Assembly: GCA_019752115.1 (NCBI GenBank)
Contig: JAIEMN010000018.1
Location: forward strand, 124,001 to 188,000
Length of the DNA stretch: 64,000 nucleotides
Direction of reading: 5' to 3'
Source of the DNA: Gemmatimonadaceae bacterium
GTDB lineage: Bacteria > Gemmatimonadota > Gemmatimonadetes > Gemmatimonadales > Gemmatimonadaceae
Shown piece by piece: positions 30,247 through 38,289 of the stretch (within the stretch, counting starts at the first letter, position 1; every line of letters starts with the position of its first letter). Made by a program: the position numbers and the translations under genes. Under the pieces are notes generated by a model that had not been told where the DNA came from, searched no databases, and saw only the letters and a program-made list of their open reading frames with translations.

Positions 30247-30989
30247 CGGCGCAGGTGCCGGCCGCCATCCACCTGCAGGATGGTCCCGGTGACGTACTCC
30301 GCCTCGACGAGATAGTGCATGGCCTGCACGACATCGGCCGGCATGCCGCTGCGGGCCAGTGGCACATCACGCAGGAACGAGGCGATCGCCGCCTCACTGA
30401 GATCATCGGGCGCGAGCACCAGGCCGGGCGCCACGCCATTCACGCGAATATCGGGGCCCAGCGCCGCCGCGAAGGTGGCGACGAGCTGCGGCAGCGCACT
30501 CTTCGTCACCTGATGCGGGATCAGATGCGGGAACCCGGTTTCGTGCGCGAGATGATCGGCCATCTGAATGATCACCCCGCCCTTCCCCATTACTTTGGCC
30601 GCCGCCTGCATGAGAAAGAACGGCGCGCGCAGGTTGATGGCTTCGGTGCGGACCCACTCGTCCACCGTTACCTCAGCGAACGGTTTGTTCAGCATGAGGC
30701 TGGCGCTGCTGACGAGCACATCGAGCGCGCCACAGGTGTCGATCGCGGCGCGCACCAGCCGCGACGGCGCCAGGGCATCGGCCAGGTCCTCCTGCACCAC
30801 CACGACGCGCACGCCATGCAGCCGACGCAGCTCGGTGGCCAGCTGTTCGGCCTCCGCCGCGGAGGCACCATGATGCATCACCACGTCGTAGCCGCGCGCG
30901 GCAAAGCTGCGCGTGATTTCGGCGCCGAGGCGCCGCGCGCCGCCGGTGATGAGCGCGACGCGTCGCGTGGGGTCCGTGGCCGGCGTCAT
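30243..30989 (-). CDS. Pteridine-reductase-like SDR with altered catalytic residues
   Basis: The 248-residue classical SDR has TGGARRLG (15-22) for NADP(H), Asn119 in AINLRAP and Lys163. The catalytic Tyr of YxxxK is His159 (HQVTK), the catalytic Ser position is Asp145 or His146, and the NNAG motif is replaced by SSAS. The overall pattern resembles pteridine reductases (PTR1/FolM), where Ser is also replaced by Asp, but those keep Tyr. It may be catalytically unusual or a binding protein. It is translationally coupled to the Cys-rich Rossmann gene downstream. The start is ATG 30989. Confidence 0.82.
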   Translation of the reverse strand: MTPATDPTRRVALITGGARRLGAEITRSFAARGYDVVMHHGASAAEAEQLATELRRLHGVRVVVVQEDLADALAPSRLVRAAIDTCGALDVLVSSASLMLNKPFAEVTVDEWVRTEAINLRAPFFLMQAAAKVMGKGGVIIQMADHLAHETGFPHLIPHQVTKSALPQLVATFAAALGPDIRVNGVAPGLVLAPDDLSEAAIASFLRDVPLARSGMPADVVQAMHYLVEAEYVTGTILQVDGGRHLRR

Positions 30990-31015
30990 GAGGCGTGTCC
31001 TGCCCGGTGGGTCGC

Positions 31016-31864
31016 TCAGGACGTCGTGGCCGCCGCGCGCGTCGCGGCTTTGGCGTCTTGCCAATCGAGCCACACCTTCGGCACCATCTGCCCCCCAAGC
31101 CGGCGCGGGCCGTCGGTGTTGCCGTGCCAGTCGGACCCGCCACTGGGGAGGAGCCCCGCCTGCTCGGTGTACTCGACCAGGCGCTGCACGAGATATGGGG
31201 GGTGGCTCGGATGCAGGACCTCTACACAATCGAGTCCGGCGGCGGCGAGGCGCGCGATGCGCGTCGGCGTGGCCGCTTCGCCCGGATGCGCCCACACGGC
31301 GAGCCCGCCGGCGCGATGCACCAGCGCGATGGCATCGGCCACATCGAACTTGTCCTTGGCCATGTAGGCGGGCCGCCCCCAGCCGATCCACTTGTCGAAG
31401 GCTTCCCGGAACTCGCGCACGTAGCCGCCGGCGAGCATGGCCCGCGCGATGTGCGGGCGGCCAACCGCGCCCGTGCCCGCCTCCGCGAGGACCGCCTCCA
31501 TTGTCACCGGAATGCCGTGGCCGTTGAGCATCTCGACGATGCGCTCGGCGCGCGTCACGCGCTCTGCCTGCAACGCGCGAAGCGCATCGCGCATGGTATC
31601 GCGATGCACGAGGTGCAGACCGAGCAAATGCAGTTCATCGTCGTCGAACCAGGTGCTCAACTCGACGCCGGGCACGATGCGCACGCCAAGCGGCGTACCG
31701 GCCGCCGTGGCCTCATCGATGCCTTCCACGGAGTCGTGATCGGTCAGCGCGATCGCCACGAGGCCCGCGGCGGCGGCCGCTTCCACCGTGGCGGTTGGCG
31801 AGAGCGCTCCGTCGCTCGCGGTGGTGTGCACCTGCAAGTCGACGAAGGCAGGGGTCTCCGTCAC
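31016..31864 (-). CDS. PHP-domain phosphoesterase (RNase AM/YciV-like)
   Basis: The 282-residue protein contains PHP metal motifs: DLQVHTTASDG (9-19), ALTDHDSVEG (39-48), GVELSTW, and a late HPGE and GSDWHG. YciV-family members act as 5'-3' exonucleases or nucleoside-3',5'-bisphosphate phosphatases. The usual first His of DxHxH is Gln11 here. The start is GTG 31864, which overlaps the upstream small gene's stop as GTGA. It is followed 26 bases later by the SDR gene. Confidence 0.88.
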   Translation of the reverse strand: MTETPAFVDLQVHTTASDGALSPTATVEAAAAAGLVAIALTDHDSVEGIDEATAAGTPLGVRIVPGVELSTWFDDDELHLLGLHLVHRDTMRDALRALQAERVTRAERIVEMLNGHGIPVTMEAVLAEAGTGAVGRPHIARAMLAGGYVREFREAFDKWIGWGRPAYMAKDKFDVADAIALVHRAGGLAVWAHPGEAATPTRIARLAAAGLDCVEVLHPSHPPYLVQRLVEYTEQAGLLPSGGSDWHGNTDGPRRLGGQMVPKVWLDWQDAKAATRAAATTS

Positions 31865-32127
31865 GCGTGATACCCCGCTTCCGGCGATCGGTCACCGGAT
31901 TGCGAGAGCCGGAAGTATTCCACGAGCTGGGCGTCCGAGAGTTCGGCGAGCGACTGTTCGCGCGAACGCACGCCCATGGGCGCGTAGCGCGTGACGCGCA
32001 CCTGCCGTGCGTCTCCCGCGCCGGACACGAAAATGAGGCCGAATTCGTCGCCGACGGATTGCGTCAGAAAGCCTGACGGATAGACCTGCCACCGACGTCC
32101 GTCGATGTCCACCTGACGTGAAGGCAC
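31861..32127 (-). CDS. Small hypothetical protein (88 aa)
   Basis: The start is chosen at GTG 32127, because a strong AAGGAG lies seven bases upstream and the next gene's stop is one base away. The product is compact and mixed alpha/beta: VDIDGRRWQVYPSGFLTQ, then EFGLIFVSG, then a helical SREQSLAELSDAQLVEYF. That pattern recalls small conserved proteins of unknown function in this lineage. Its stop overlaps the PHP gene start. The open frame upstream of 32127 is Arg/Ser-rich shadow. Confidence 0.72.
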   Translation of the reverse strand: MPSRQVDIDGRRWQVYPSGFLTQSVGDEFGLIFVSGAGDARQVRVTRYAPMGVRSREQSLAELSDAQLVEYFRLSQSGDRSPEAGYHA

Positions 32128-32128
32128 G

Positions 32129-32374
32129 TCACTCTCCTTGAATCTCACCCCAGCGATCGACCGCGGCTTCGGGGCCCACCAGCGCCACGAGATCTTCCTC
32201 GCGCTTCGCCTCGGTGAACTCGAGAAACCGACCAGCCTCGCCAGCGTGCTCAAAAACCCAGAAATGCGCCTGCAGCGATGCCGCGAGCGTGCGGCGATGT
32301 GCCACGGTCGCAAGATATGCCGCGCGCGCTGCGTCCTGTACTCGGCGTTCCTGCATGTGCAGCGCGCGGGGCAT
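32129..32374 (-). CDS. Small hypothetical protein (81 aa)
   Basis: The short product has helix RRVQDAARAAYLATVAHRRTL, then AHFWVFEH and FLEFTEAKREEDLVAL. It might adopt a small alpha/beta barrel fold, but I cannot assign it. It starts six bases after the acyltransferase stop (ATG 32374) and ends one base before the next small gene, so it is part of a tight run. A second in-frame ATG lies six codons in. Confidence 0.65.
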   Translation of the reverse strand: MPRALHMQERRVQDAARAAYLATVAHRRTLAASLQAHFWVFEHAGEAGRFLEFTEAKREEDLVALVGPEAAVDRWGEIQGE

Positions 32375-32380
32375 TCTGGA

Positions 32381-33712
32381 TTACCCCACCACGTCGGAAA
32401 CGGACTCGAGCGCCCGCTTGAGATCGCCCATGAAGCGATCGGCATCGGCGCCGTCGACCACGCGGTGATCAAAGGAGAGCGCGAAATAGGCGCAGGTCCG
32501 GATCGCGATAGTCTCTTCGCCATCCGGTCCGGTGACGACCTTGGGCCGCTTCTCGATGGCCCCGAGGCAGAGGATCGCCGTGGTCCCCACCGGGATGATC
32601 GGCGTGCCATACAGCGAGCCGAAGGTGCCGGGGTTCGTGACGGTGAACGTGGCGTCCTGCACATCGGTGGGGCTCAGCTTCTTGCTCCTCGCGCGGCCGG
32701 CCAAGTCATTGGCGCCCCGCGACAGGCCGGTCAGCGAGAGCTCATCGGCGTGCTTGAGCACGGGCACGATCAACCCCGTGGGCTCGAGCGCCACCGCGAT
32801 CCCGAGATTGATGGCGCGGCGATAGATGATGTCGGTGCCCGAGACGGCGGCGTTGAGCACCGGATGACGCTTGAGCTGCTGACACACCGCCTGCAGGATG
32901 AACGGCAGGTAGGTGAGCTTCTGCCCCGACTGCGCCTCGAAGTCCTTGCGCATGGCGGTCCGCACGCGCGCGACGCGCGTGAGATCGACTTCCCACACCG
33001 TCGTGACGTGCGCGGCCACCCGCTTGGCCAGCGTCATGTGATCCGCCGTGAGCTTGCGGATCTTGTTCATGGGCTCGACCGTGTCGCCCGCCCACGGCGT
33101 CGGCTGCGGACCGTGCGGCTCCACGCCGCCCGGGGCATGCATGGACGGACCGGCGCCCGCGCCTGCGGCTGGACGGGTGGCGAGGAAGGACTCGAGATCC
33201 TCCTTCGTCACCCGCCCGGCGATCCCGGAGCCGGAGAGCGCGGCGATCTCGACGCCATGCTCCGCCGCCATCTTTCGGACGAGCGGGCTGGATTTGGTGC
33301 GGAGCCGGTCTTCCAGTGAGCCGCTCGTCGAGGGCGCGGAGGGGGAGGATGGCGCGGCTGGCGCCGCGCTGGTGGCTTTCGCGGACGGGCTCGCTGGCGC
33401 TTCGACCGCGGAGGCGGACTGCGCGGGCGCTGGCGCGGGCGCCGCGGCGGGCGCGTTGGCGGCCGCGGCGGCATCCGTTTCCAGACGGGCAACGACCGTG
33501 TTCACGCCAACCGTCGTGCCTTCCCCGACGATGATCTCGACCAGAATCCCGGCCGACGGGGACGGGATCTCGGCGTCCACCTTGTCCGTGGAGATCTCGA
33601 AGATCGGTTCGTCGCGCTTGACGGCGTCGCCGACCTTCTTGAGCCAGCGGGACACGGTGCCTTCCGCGATGGATTCGCCCATCTGCGGCATGATCACGTC
33701 TACACGAGCCAC
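32381..33712 (-). CDS. 2-oxo acid dehydrogenase E2 (dihydrolipoamide acyltransferase)
   Basis: The 443-residue protein has an N-terminal lipoyl domain with Lys44 in STDKVDAEIPSP and an Ala/Pro-rich flexible linker (about 100-160). A peripheral-subunit-binding domain follows (SSPLVRKMAAEHG..SGIAGRVTKEDL), then the catalytic domain with LSFDHRVVDGADADRFM. It transfers the acyl group to CoA in a pyruvate, 2-oxoglutarate or branched-chain complex. Which one is unclear, and E1/E3 are not adjacent. The start is GTG 33712, with AGGA eight bases upstream and four bases after the previous stop. Confidence 0.92.
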   Translation of the reverse strand: MARVDVIMPQMGESIAEGTVSRWLKKVGDAVKRDEPIFEISTDKVDAEIPSPSAGILVEIIVGEGTTVGVNTVVARLETDAAAAANAPAAAPAPAPAQSASAVEAPASPSAKATSAAPAAPSSPSAPSTSGSLEDRLRTKSSPLVRKMAAEHGVEIAALSGSGIAGRVTKEDLESFLATRPAAGAGAGPSMHAPGGVEPHGPQPTPWAGDTVEPMNKIRKLTADHMTLAKRVAAHVTTVWEVDLTRVARVRTAMRKDFEAQSGQKLTYLPFILQAVCQQLKRHPVLNAAVSGTDIIYRRAINLGIAVALEPTGLIVPVLKHADELSLTGLSRGANDLAGRARSKKLSPTDVQDATFTVTNPGTFGSLYGTPIIPVGTTAILCLGAIEKRPKVVTGPDGEETIAIRTCAYFALSFDHRVVDGADADRFMGDLKRALESVSDVVG

Positions 33713-33716
33713 TCGG

Positions 33717-34016
33717 TCATCCTCGATCGGTAGGAATGGCGTCGGCCGCGCGATCCGCGCGGCGCAGGCGCCACAAGGCAAAGACAGGGAGGGACAGAGC
33801 GCCGATGGCGGCGCCCCAACCGGCGTAGACCCACCAGTCGCAGGCCGGGAGCCCCGGCTCGGGGGTACAGCGACTGAAGAACCCGGCGAACTTGCCGATG
33901 CCCACCCCGGACATCGCCCCGCTCACCCCGCCGATGAAAAACGTAAAGCACCCCACCCCGATGTTACGGCCAACCCGGTCCTCGGGTTGTGCGTTCGGGG
34001 TTGCCGGTCCGGCCAT
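33717..34016 (-). CDS. Small two-span membrane protein
   Basis: The 99-residue product has two hydrophobic segments: IGVGCFTFFIGGVSGAMSGV (about 19-38) and WWVYAGWGAAIGALSLPVFA (about 61-80). The loop between them has two Cys (SRCTPEPGLPACD) that could form an exported disulfide. The C-terminus is charged. The family is unknown. Its ATG overlaps the previous stop (TGATG), and its own stop is four bases before the E2 start, so it is cotranscribed. Confidence 0.75.
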   Translation of the reverse strand: MAGPATPNAQPEDRVGRNIGVGCFTFFIGGVSGAMSGVGIGKFAGFFSRCTPEPGLPACDWWVYAGWGAAIGALSLPVFALWRLRRADRAADAIPTDRG

Positions 34017-34309
34017 CAGTAGCCTGCCTCGATCTGGTGGCGGGGGTCGGCAGTCCGGTGCAGGAGATTGAAATACTTCTTCACGTTCTTGTCGAGCCGA
34101 CTTTCGCCCACCTGATCGGTGTGCACCTCGACGAACGTGTAATGGCCGCCTTCCATCTTGACGCTAAGCGTCATGGTACCGAGCGCGCCGGAGAAGGACC
34201 GGGAACGCGCATCGGCGCCCCCGCGCGTAAGGCCGAGGGCGCCGAAGTGCCGGTCCGCGGCCTCGAGCACCTGATCAGGCGTCAGCGAGGTCCGGTGAAA
34301 ATGCCGCAT
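34016..34309 (-). CDS. Hypothetical protein (97 aa)
   Basis: Taken from ATG 34309, the product starts MRHFHRTSLTPDQVLEAADR and continues with beta-like GTMTLSVKMEGGHYTFVEVHTDQVGES. It resembles small SRPBCC-like or DUF proteins, but I cannot assign it. It sits 13 bases after the lipoprotein stop and overlaps the small membrane protein gene. The open frame upstream of 34309 is Arg/Pro-rich and overlaps the lipoprotein gene, so it is not used. Confidence 0.65.
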   Translation of the reverse strand: MRHFHRTSLTPDQVLEAADRHFGALGLTRGGADARSRSFSGALGTMTLSVKMEGGHYTFVEVHTDQVGESRLDKNVKKYFNLLHRTADPRHQIEAGY

Positions 34310-34322
34310 GAGAACGCGTGGG

Positions 34323-34841
34323 TTACGGAGTCTTCTTCTTGCCGGTGTCCTTCGGGGCCGCCGGCAGTTCGCCAGGCCGCGAGGATTGCGGGACACTGAA
34401 ATCCCCCGGCTCGTCGGCCGAGAGGATGTCCTGGGTCCAGTCCTGCGTCTTCTGCAGCGCCTGCGTGGAATCGCGGCGGAACTGGACGGCCATGGCCCAC
34501 ATCCCTGCTGTCACGAACAGCAGGTTGCTGCGATAGGTGCCCAACTCCTCGGTGGCTTCGAGGCCGTTGGCGACCGTCTTCATGTCCCGGTTCGTGGCGA
34601 AGATGCGCCCCTGCCCGCCCTGAATCGGCGTGCCGGTCTTCGCATCATGCACCGTGATCCGCCAGTAGATCGGCTCGAGCGCGCGCGTCGGCTTGGTTTC
34701 CGGGGAGACCCGGATCGTGAAGTCCTCCGTCTTCAGACGGAGTTCGTTCTTCGGCGGCGTCCCCGCATCGCAGCCGGCCAACAGCAGGCCGGCTGCCGTG
34801 AGGAGCGCCGCGCCAAGCCGGCGCGAGCGCGTGAGGATCAT
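34323..34841 (-). CDS. Lipoprotein with YtkA/FixH-like domain (tentative)
   Basis: The 172-residue protein has a lipobox signal MILTRSRRLGAALLTAAGLLLAGC. The mature part includes LEPIYWRITVHDAKTGTPIQGGQGRIFATN and LGTYRSNLLFVTAGMWAMAVQF. That beta pattern recalls the YtkA-like fold, in which small periplasmic proteins modify or carry other domains. A Lys/Thr/Pro tail ends it. It overlaps the inositol-phosphate synthase stop by four bases (ATGA), so it belongs to that operon. Function is unknown. Confidence 0.75.
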   Translation of the reverse strand: MILTRSRRLGAALLTAAGLLLAGCDAGTPPKNELRLKTEDFTIRVSPETKPTRALEPIYWRITVHDAKTGTPIQGGQGRIFATNRDMKTVANGLEATEELGTYRSNLLFVTAGMWAMAVQFRRDSTQALQKTQDWTQDILSADEPGDFSVPQSSRPGELPAAPKDTGKKKTP

Positions 34842-36169
34842 TGGTAGTATTCGAGTCCGAGGTGCGTGATCTGCTCCTCACCCATCAGGTGACGGAGCGT
34901 GTTCTTCAGCTTCGTCTGCTGGATGAAAAGGTCATGCTCCGGCTGCAGCCCCGCAGCGACCGTCGGCGACTTGTAATAGAAGCTTAACCATTCCTGAATC
35001 CCCTTCATCCCCGCGCGCTGCGCGAAGTCGGAGAACAGGGCCAGGTCGAGCACGAGCGGCGCGGCCAGGATCGAATCGCGGCAGAGGAAGTTGACCTTGA
35101 TCTGCATCGGGTAGCCGAGCCACCCCTTGATGTCGATGTTGTCCCAGCCTTCCTTATTGTCGCCGCGCGGCGGGTAGTAGTTGATGCGCACGACGTGCGA
35201 GAAATCCTTGTACAGCTCCGGGTACTTCTCGGGCTGCAGGATCGTGTGCAGCACGGACAGCTTGGACTCTTCCTTCGTCTTGAACGACGCCGGATCATCG
35301 AGCACTTCGCCGTCGCGGTTGCCGAGGATGTTGGTGGAGTACCAGCCCTCGAGCCCGAGCATGCGCGCCTTCATGCCCGGCGCGATGACGGTCTTCATCC
35401 ACGTCTGGCCGGTCTTGAAGTCCTTGCCCGAGATCGCGACGCCCTTCTGATTCGCGAGCTCCACGAGCGCCGGGAAGTCGGCCGAGAGATTCGGCGCGCC
35501 ATTGCAGTACGCGACGCCTTCCATGATGGCGGCGTAGGCGTACAGCATCGACGGCGCGATCGCCTCGTCGTTCTCTTCCATGGCCTTTTCGAAGGCCTCG
35601 ATCGTCTGGTGCTGCGGGCCCGCCTTGATGAAGATCTCCGTCGAGCCGCACCACACCATCGCACCGCGCGTCGCGCCACTGTCGGCCATCACCTTGCGGA
35701 TGTCGGCGCGGATCTGCTCGGCGAGTTCCTTCTTGTTCTTGCCCGTCTTCACGTTCGTCGCGCCGGTGATGCGCGTGACGTACTTGTTCTCGAAGACGGC
35801 GGGCATCGGCTTGATGCTCTTGAGGAAGTCGGCGATCGGCTCGATGTCGTCCTTCACGAGCACACCGGCCTTCGTCGCGGCCGTGTAGGCATCATCCGGA
35901 ATCGGATCCCAGGCGCCGAACACGATGTCGTTCAGATCCGCGAGGGGCACGAACTCCTTGATGAGCGGGCTGCGATTCTCGGTGCGCTTGCCGAGGCGAA
36001 TGGTCGCCATCTGGGTGAGCGAACCGATGGGCACGGAGAGGCCGCGGCGCACGCGCTCGACACCGGCGATGAACGTCGTCGCCACGGCGCCGAGCCCCGG
36101 CGTGAAGATAGCGAGCTTCCCGGTAGCCGGGGCGATGGTCGCGGGGGTGCCGCGGGTCGAGTCGGACAC
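34838..36169 (-). CDS. ino1: myo-Inositol-1-phosphate synthase
   Basis: MIPS converts glucose 6-phosphate to 1L-myo-inositol 1-phosphate with NAD. The 443-residue protein has the N-terminal LAIFTPGLGAVATTFIAGV Rossmann start, GSTEIFIKAG, PNLSADFPALVELANQKGVAISGKDFKTGQT and NILGNRDGEVL, all family hallmarks. The C-terminal half has WLGYPMQIKVNFLCRDS. The start is GTG 36169, with GGAG located inside the end of the upstream phosphatidyltransferase gene, five bases away. Direct coupling to a CDP-alcohol phosphatidyltransferase indicates inositol lipid synthesis. Confidence 0.95.
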   Translation of the reverse strand: MSDSTRGTPATIAPATGKLAIFTPGLGAVATTFIAGVERVRRGLSVPIGSLTQMATIRLGKRTENRSPLIKEFVPLADLNDIVFGAWDPIPDDAYTAATKAGVLVKDDIEPIADFLKSIKPMPAVFENKYVTRITGATNVKTGKNKKELAEQIRADIRKVMADSGATRGAMVWCGSTEIFIKAGPQHQTIEAFEKAMEENDEAIAPSMLYAYAAIMEGVAYCNGAPNLSADFPALVELANQKGVAISGKDFKTGQTWMKTVIAPGMKARMLGLEGWYSTNILGNRDGEVLDDPASFKTKEESKLSVLHTILQPEKYPELYKDFSHVVRINYYPPRGDNKEGWDNIDIKGWLGYPMQIKVNFLCRDSILAAPLVLDLALFSDFAQRAGMKGIQEWLSFYYKSPTVAAGLQPEHDLFIQQTKLKNTLRHLMGEEQITHLGLEYYQ

Positions 36170-36174
36170 TGCGT

Positions 36175-36816
36175 TTATTCTCCAGGAGAGGTAGAGGTCG
36201 GAGCCGCCGTGGTGATGCGATGCACGTACGCCATGCGCTGGAAGAACGTGATCCACGCCGTCACCGTCAGCAGACAGACGATGGTGGCGAGCACCCAGCC
36301 GTTGAGCGCGAGGCCGAAGAAGGCCTGAGGCGCCGACAGCAGGGTGATGCGCTCGGGCCGTTGCAGCACGCCCACGCGCGCGGAGAAGCCGAGGCCCTCC
36401 GCACGGGCGTTCGTGTACGACGTGAGGAAGGTGGCGATCAGCCCAAGCACGGCGACCATCACCATGGCATCACTGGCGTGCACCGGATGGGTGGCATAGA
36501 ACACCACCAATCCGCCCAGCAGGAAACCGTCGGCCACGCGATCCAGCGTGGAGTCGTAGAACGCCCCGAAGGTCGAACTTTGCCCCGTGCGCCGCGCCAC
36601 CGTGCCGTCGAGCACATCGAAGAGCGCCGTCAACCCCAGAAACCATCCTCCCGTACGGATATGCCCCGAGGCGAAGATGACGCCCGCCGTGCAGGTGCAC
36701 AGGGTTCCGATGGTGGTGATGGTGTTCGGACGCACCCGGCGCGCGACCAGCCAGTCCGCCACAGGGGCGATCACGGCCAGGTACCCGCGCACGATGGCGC
36801 TCCAGAGTGCTTGCAT
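36175..36816 (-). CDS. CDP-alcohol phosphatidyltransferase (probable inositol-phosphate lipid synthase)
   Basis: The 213-residue membrane protein carries the complete CDP-AP signature DxxDGxxAR-x8-GxxxDxxxD, read as DVLDGTVARR then GAFYDSTLDR (about 67-92), flanked by several transmembrane helices. The family includes PgsA, Pss and phosphatidylinositol-phosphate synthases. Because it ends five bases before myo-inositol-phosphate synthase, phosphatidyl- or archaetidyl-inositol phosphate synthase is the best inference. The C-terminus is a short Thr/Ser/Pro tail. No phosphatase for the lipid is adjacent. Confidence 0.85.
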   Translation of the reverse strand: MQALWSAIVRGYLAVIAPVADWLVARRVRPNTITTIGTLCTCTAGVIFASGHIRTGGWFLGLTALFDVLDGTVARRTGQSSTFGAFYDSTLDRVADGFLLGGLVVFYATHPVHASDAMVMVAVLGLIATFLTSYTNARAEGLGFSARVGVLQRPERITLLSAPQAFFGLALNGWVLATIVCLLTVTAWITFFQRMAYVHRITTAAPTSTSPGE

Positions 36817-36830
36817 CTAGACGACGGTGA

Positions 36831-36896
36831 CGGGACCGGTCCGATCAGACCGGAAAACGGTAACGGTTTCCAAACCAGACCGTAAAACCTAGGTCC
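36831..36896. repeat. Palindromic AT-richer insert between namZ and the CDP-AP gene
   Basis: The spacer contains CCGGTC/GACCGG (36836-36853, loop CGATCA), a near-palindrome reading GGAAAACGG..CGGTTTCC, and a GGTTT/AAACC stem. CGGTCTG-type words are repeated on the minus strand. Runs of A and T make it stand out in this GC-rich DNA. It may act as the namZ terminator, or it may be a mobile palindromic repeat. Confidence 0.4.
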
Positions 36897-36905
36897 CGCC
36901 GCCCC

Positions 36906-38234
36906 TCAACGGTAGAGATAGAACCGTCGCGCGTCCTTCTCGAAGGCAATCACCTGCGGCAGGAGGCGATCGAGTACGGCATCCGGATCGGCGCCGCCGA
37001 GCAGCGCCTCGCGCAGCTTCGCACTCCCCATGCGGAGGTCGAACCCCGGGGTGGTGATCCGCAGCGAGTCCCGATGGACCCGGTTGAGCGCCCAGAGGAT
37101 CGCCGCCCCGATGCGGGCCGGCTGCGCCCGCTCCCGATCGGTCAGTTCGAGCCGCACCCCGGGGATGGTCCGCCCGGCAAACTTGCCATCGCCCGGCGCG
37201 TTCGGGGTAAAGCGCTCAGCGTGGAACTTGACGCCGGTGAGCGACAGATCTTCGAGCAGCTGCACAACCGTGTCCGCCTTGAGCCAGGACGCCCCGAACC
37301 GCTGGAAGGGCTCGCTGGTGCCCCGGCCGACCGACACGTTGCTGGCCTCGAAGGGGACGAGCGCGGGGTAGAAGAGCGCCGACGTGAGATTCGGCATGTT
37401 CGGCGACGGCCGCACCCACGGGAGGTCCGTCTCATCGAACCACATGGCGCGCCGCCAATTGCGCATGGGGACCACGGTGAGGCGGGCGCCCATCTTGAGC
37501 TGCGCCTGAAACAGGCGGGCCATCTCGCCCATCGTGAGGCCGTGTCGCAGCGGCATCGGATAGAGCGCAAAGCCATTTGTGCTTCCGGAGCCCGGGCCGG
37601 GATACGCCGCGTTGGCCAGCGCGGAATCGAGCAGCGGCCCTTCGCTCACGCCCGAGAGCGGATTGGGACGGTCGAGCACGAGCACCGGGATGCCCCGCTT
37701 CTCGGCGGCCTGCATGCTGTAGAGCATCACGCCCACGTAGGTCCACGTGCGGGTCCCGATGTCCTGCAGGTCCACCACGAGGATATCGACATCGCGCAGC
37801 AGCGAGTCTGGCGGCGGCATCGTCCGCTGCTGATAGAGCGAGTAGATCTTGAGCCCGGTTTTCGGGTCCGTCTCGTCGGCCAGATTGGTCCGGTCGGCCG
37901 TACCCGTCGCGCCGTGCTCCGGCGCAAAGAGCTTCACGAGCTTGACCCCGGCGGCCGTGGCGCGCTTGTCCGCAAAGAGCAGGTCGATCGAGCGCCGCCC
38001 CTTTTCGTCAACACCCGTCTGATTGGTCACCAGCGCGACCCGCTTGCCGGCGACGAGCTTGATGCTATCGTCCAAGAGGACGGTAATCCCCGGGCGGACC
38101 CTCCGATCGAGGAAGCGGTTGGCCATGGGGCCCACCTGATCGCCGTCGTCGGGGAGCGGGGCCTGATTCGGCCGCGGCCCGCACGCCGCGAGTACCAGCA
38201 TGGCCAGCGATGCCAGCCTCCAAGTGCCCTTCAC
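36906..38234 (-). CDS. namZ: DUF1343 / NamZ-type exo-beta-N-acetylmuramidase lipoprotein
   Basis: The 442-residue protein has a lipoprotein signal (WRLASLAMLVLAAC) and the DUF1343 hallmarks GKRVALVTNQTGVD, KLFAPEHGATG, DILVVDLQDIGTRTWTY, VLDRPNPLSG and PSPNMPNL. B. subtilis NamZ (YbbC), the founding GH171 enzyme, removes terminal MurNAc from peptidoglycan fragments. The lipid anchor would place it at the periplasmic face. The start is GTG 38234 with GGAGAG upstream; the long open frame beyond it overlaps the divergent gene. Its divergent neighbour resembles AmiE, the partner in B. subtilis. Confidence 0.9.
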   Translation of the reverse strand: MKGTWRLASLAMLVLAACGPRPNQAPLPDDGDQVGPMANRFLDRRVRPGITVLLDDSIKLVAGKRVALVTNQTGVDEKGRRSIDLLFADKRATAAGVKLVKLFAPEHGATGTADRTNLADETDPKTGLKIYSLYQQRTMPPPDSLLRDVDILVVDLQDIGTRTWTYVGVMLYSMQAAEKRGIPVLVLDRPNPLSGVSEGPLLDSALANAAYPGPGSGSTNGFALYPMPLRHGLTMGEMARLFQAQLKMGARLTVVPMRNWRRAMWFDETDLPWVRPSPNMPNLTSALFYPALVPFEASNVSVGRGTSEPFQRFGASWLKADTVVQLLEDLSLTGVKFHAERFTPNAPGDGKFAGRTIPGVRLELTDRERAQPARIGAAILWALNRVHRDSLRITTPGFDLRMGSAKLREALLGGADPDAVLDRLLPQVIAFEKDARRFYLYR

Positions 38235-38289
38235 GCGATCTCTCCGTAGGTTTCGGGCGCGATCGTACGCGCACTCCTTCCGCGAACAC

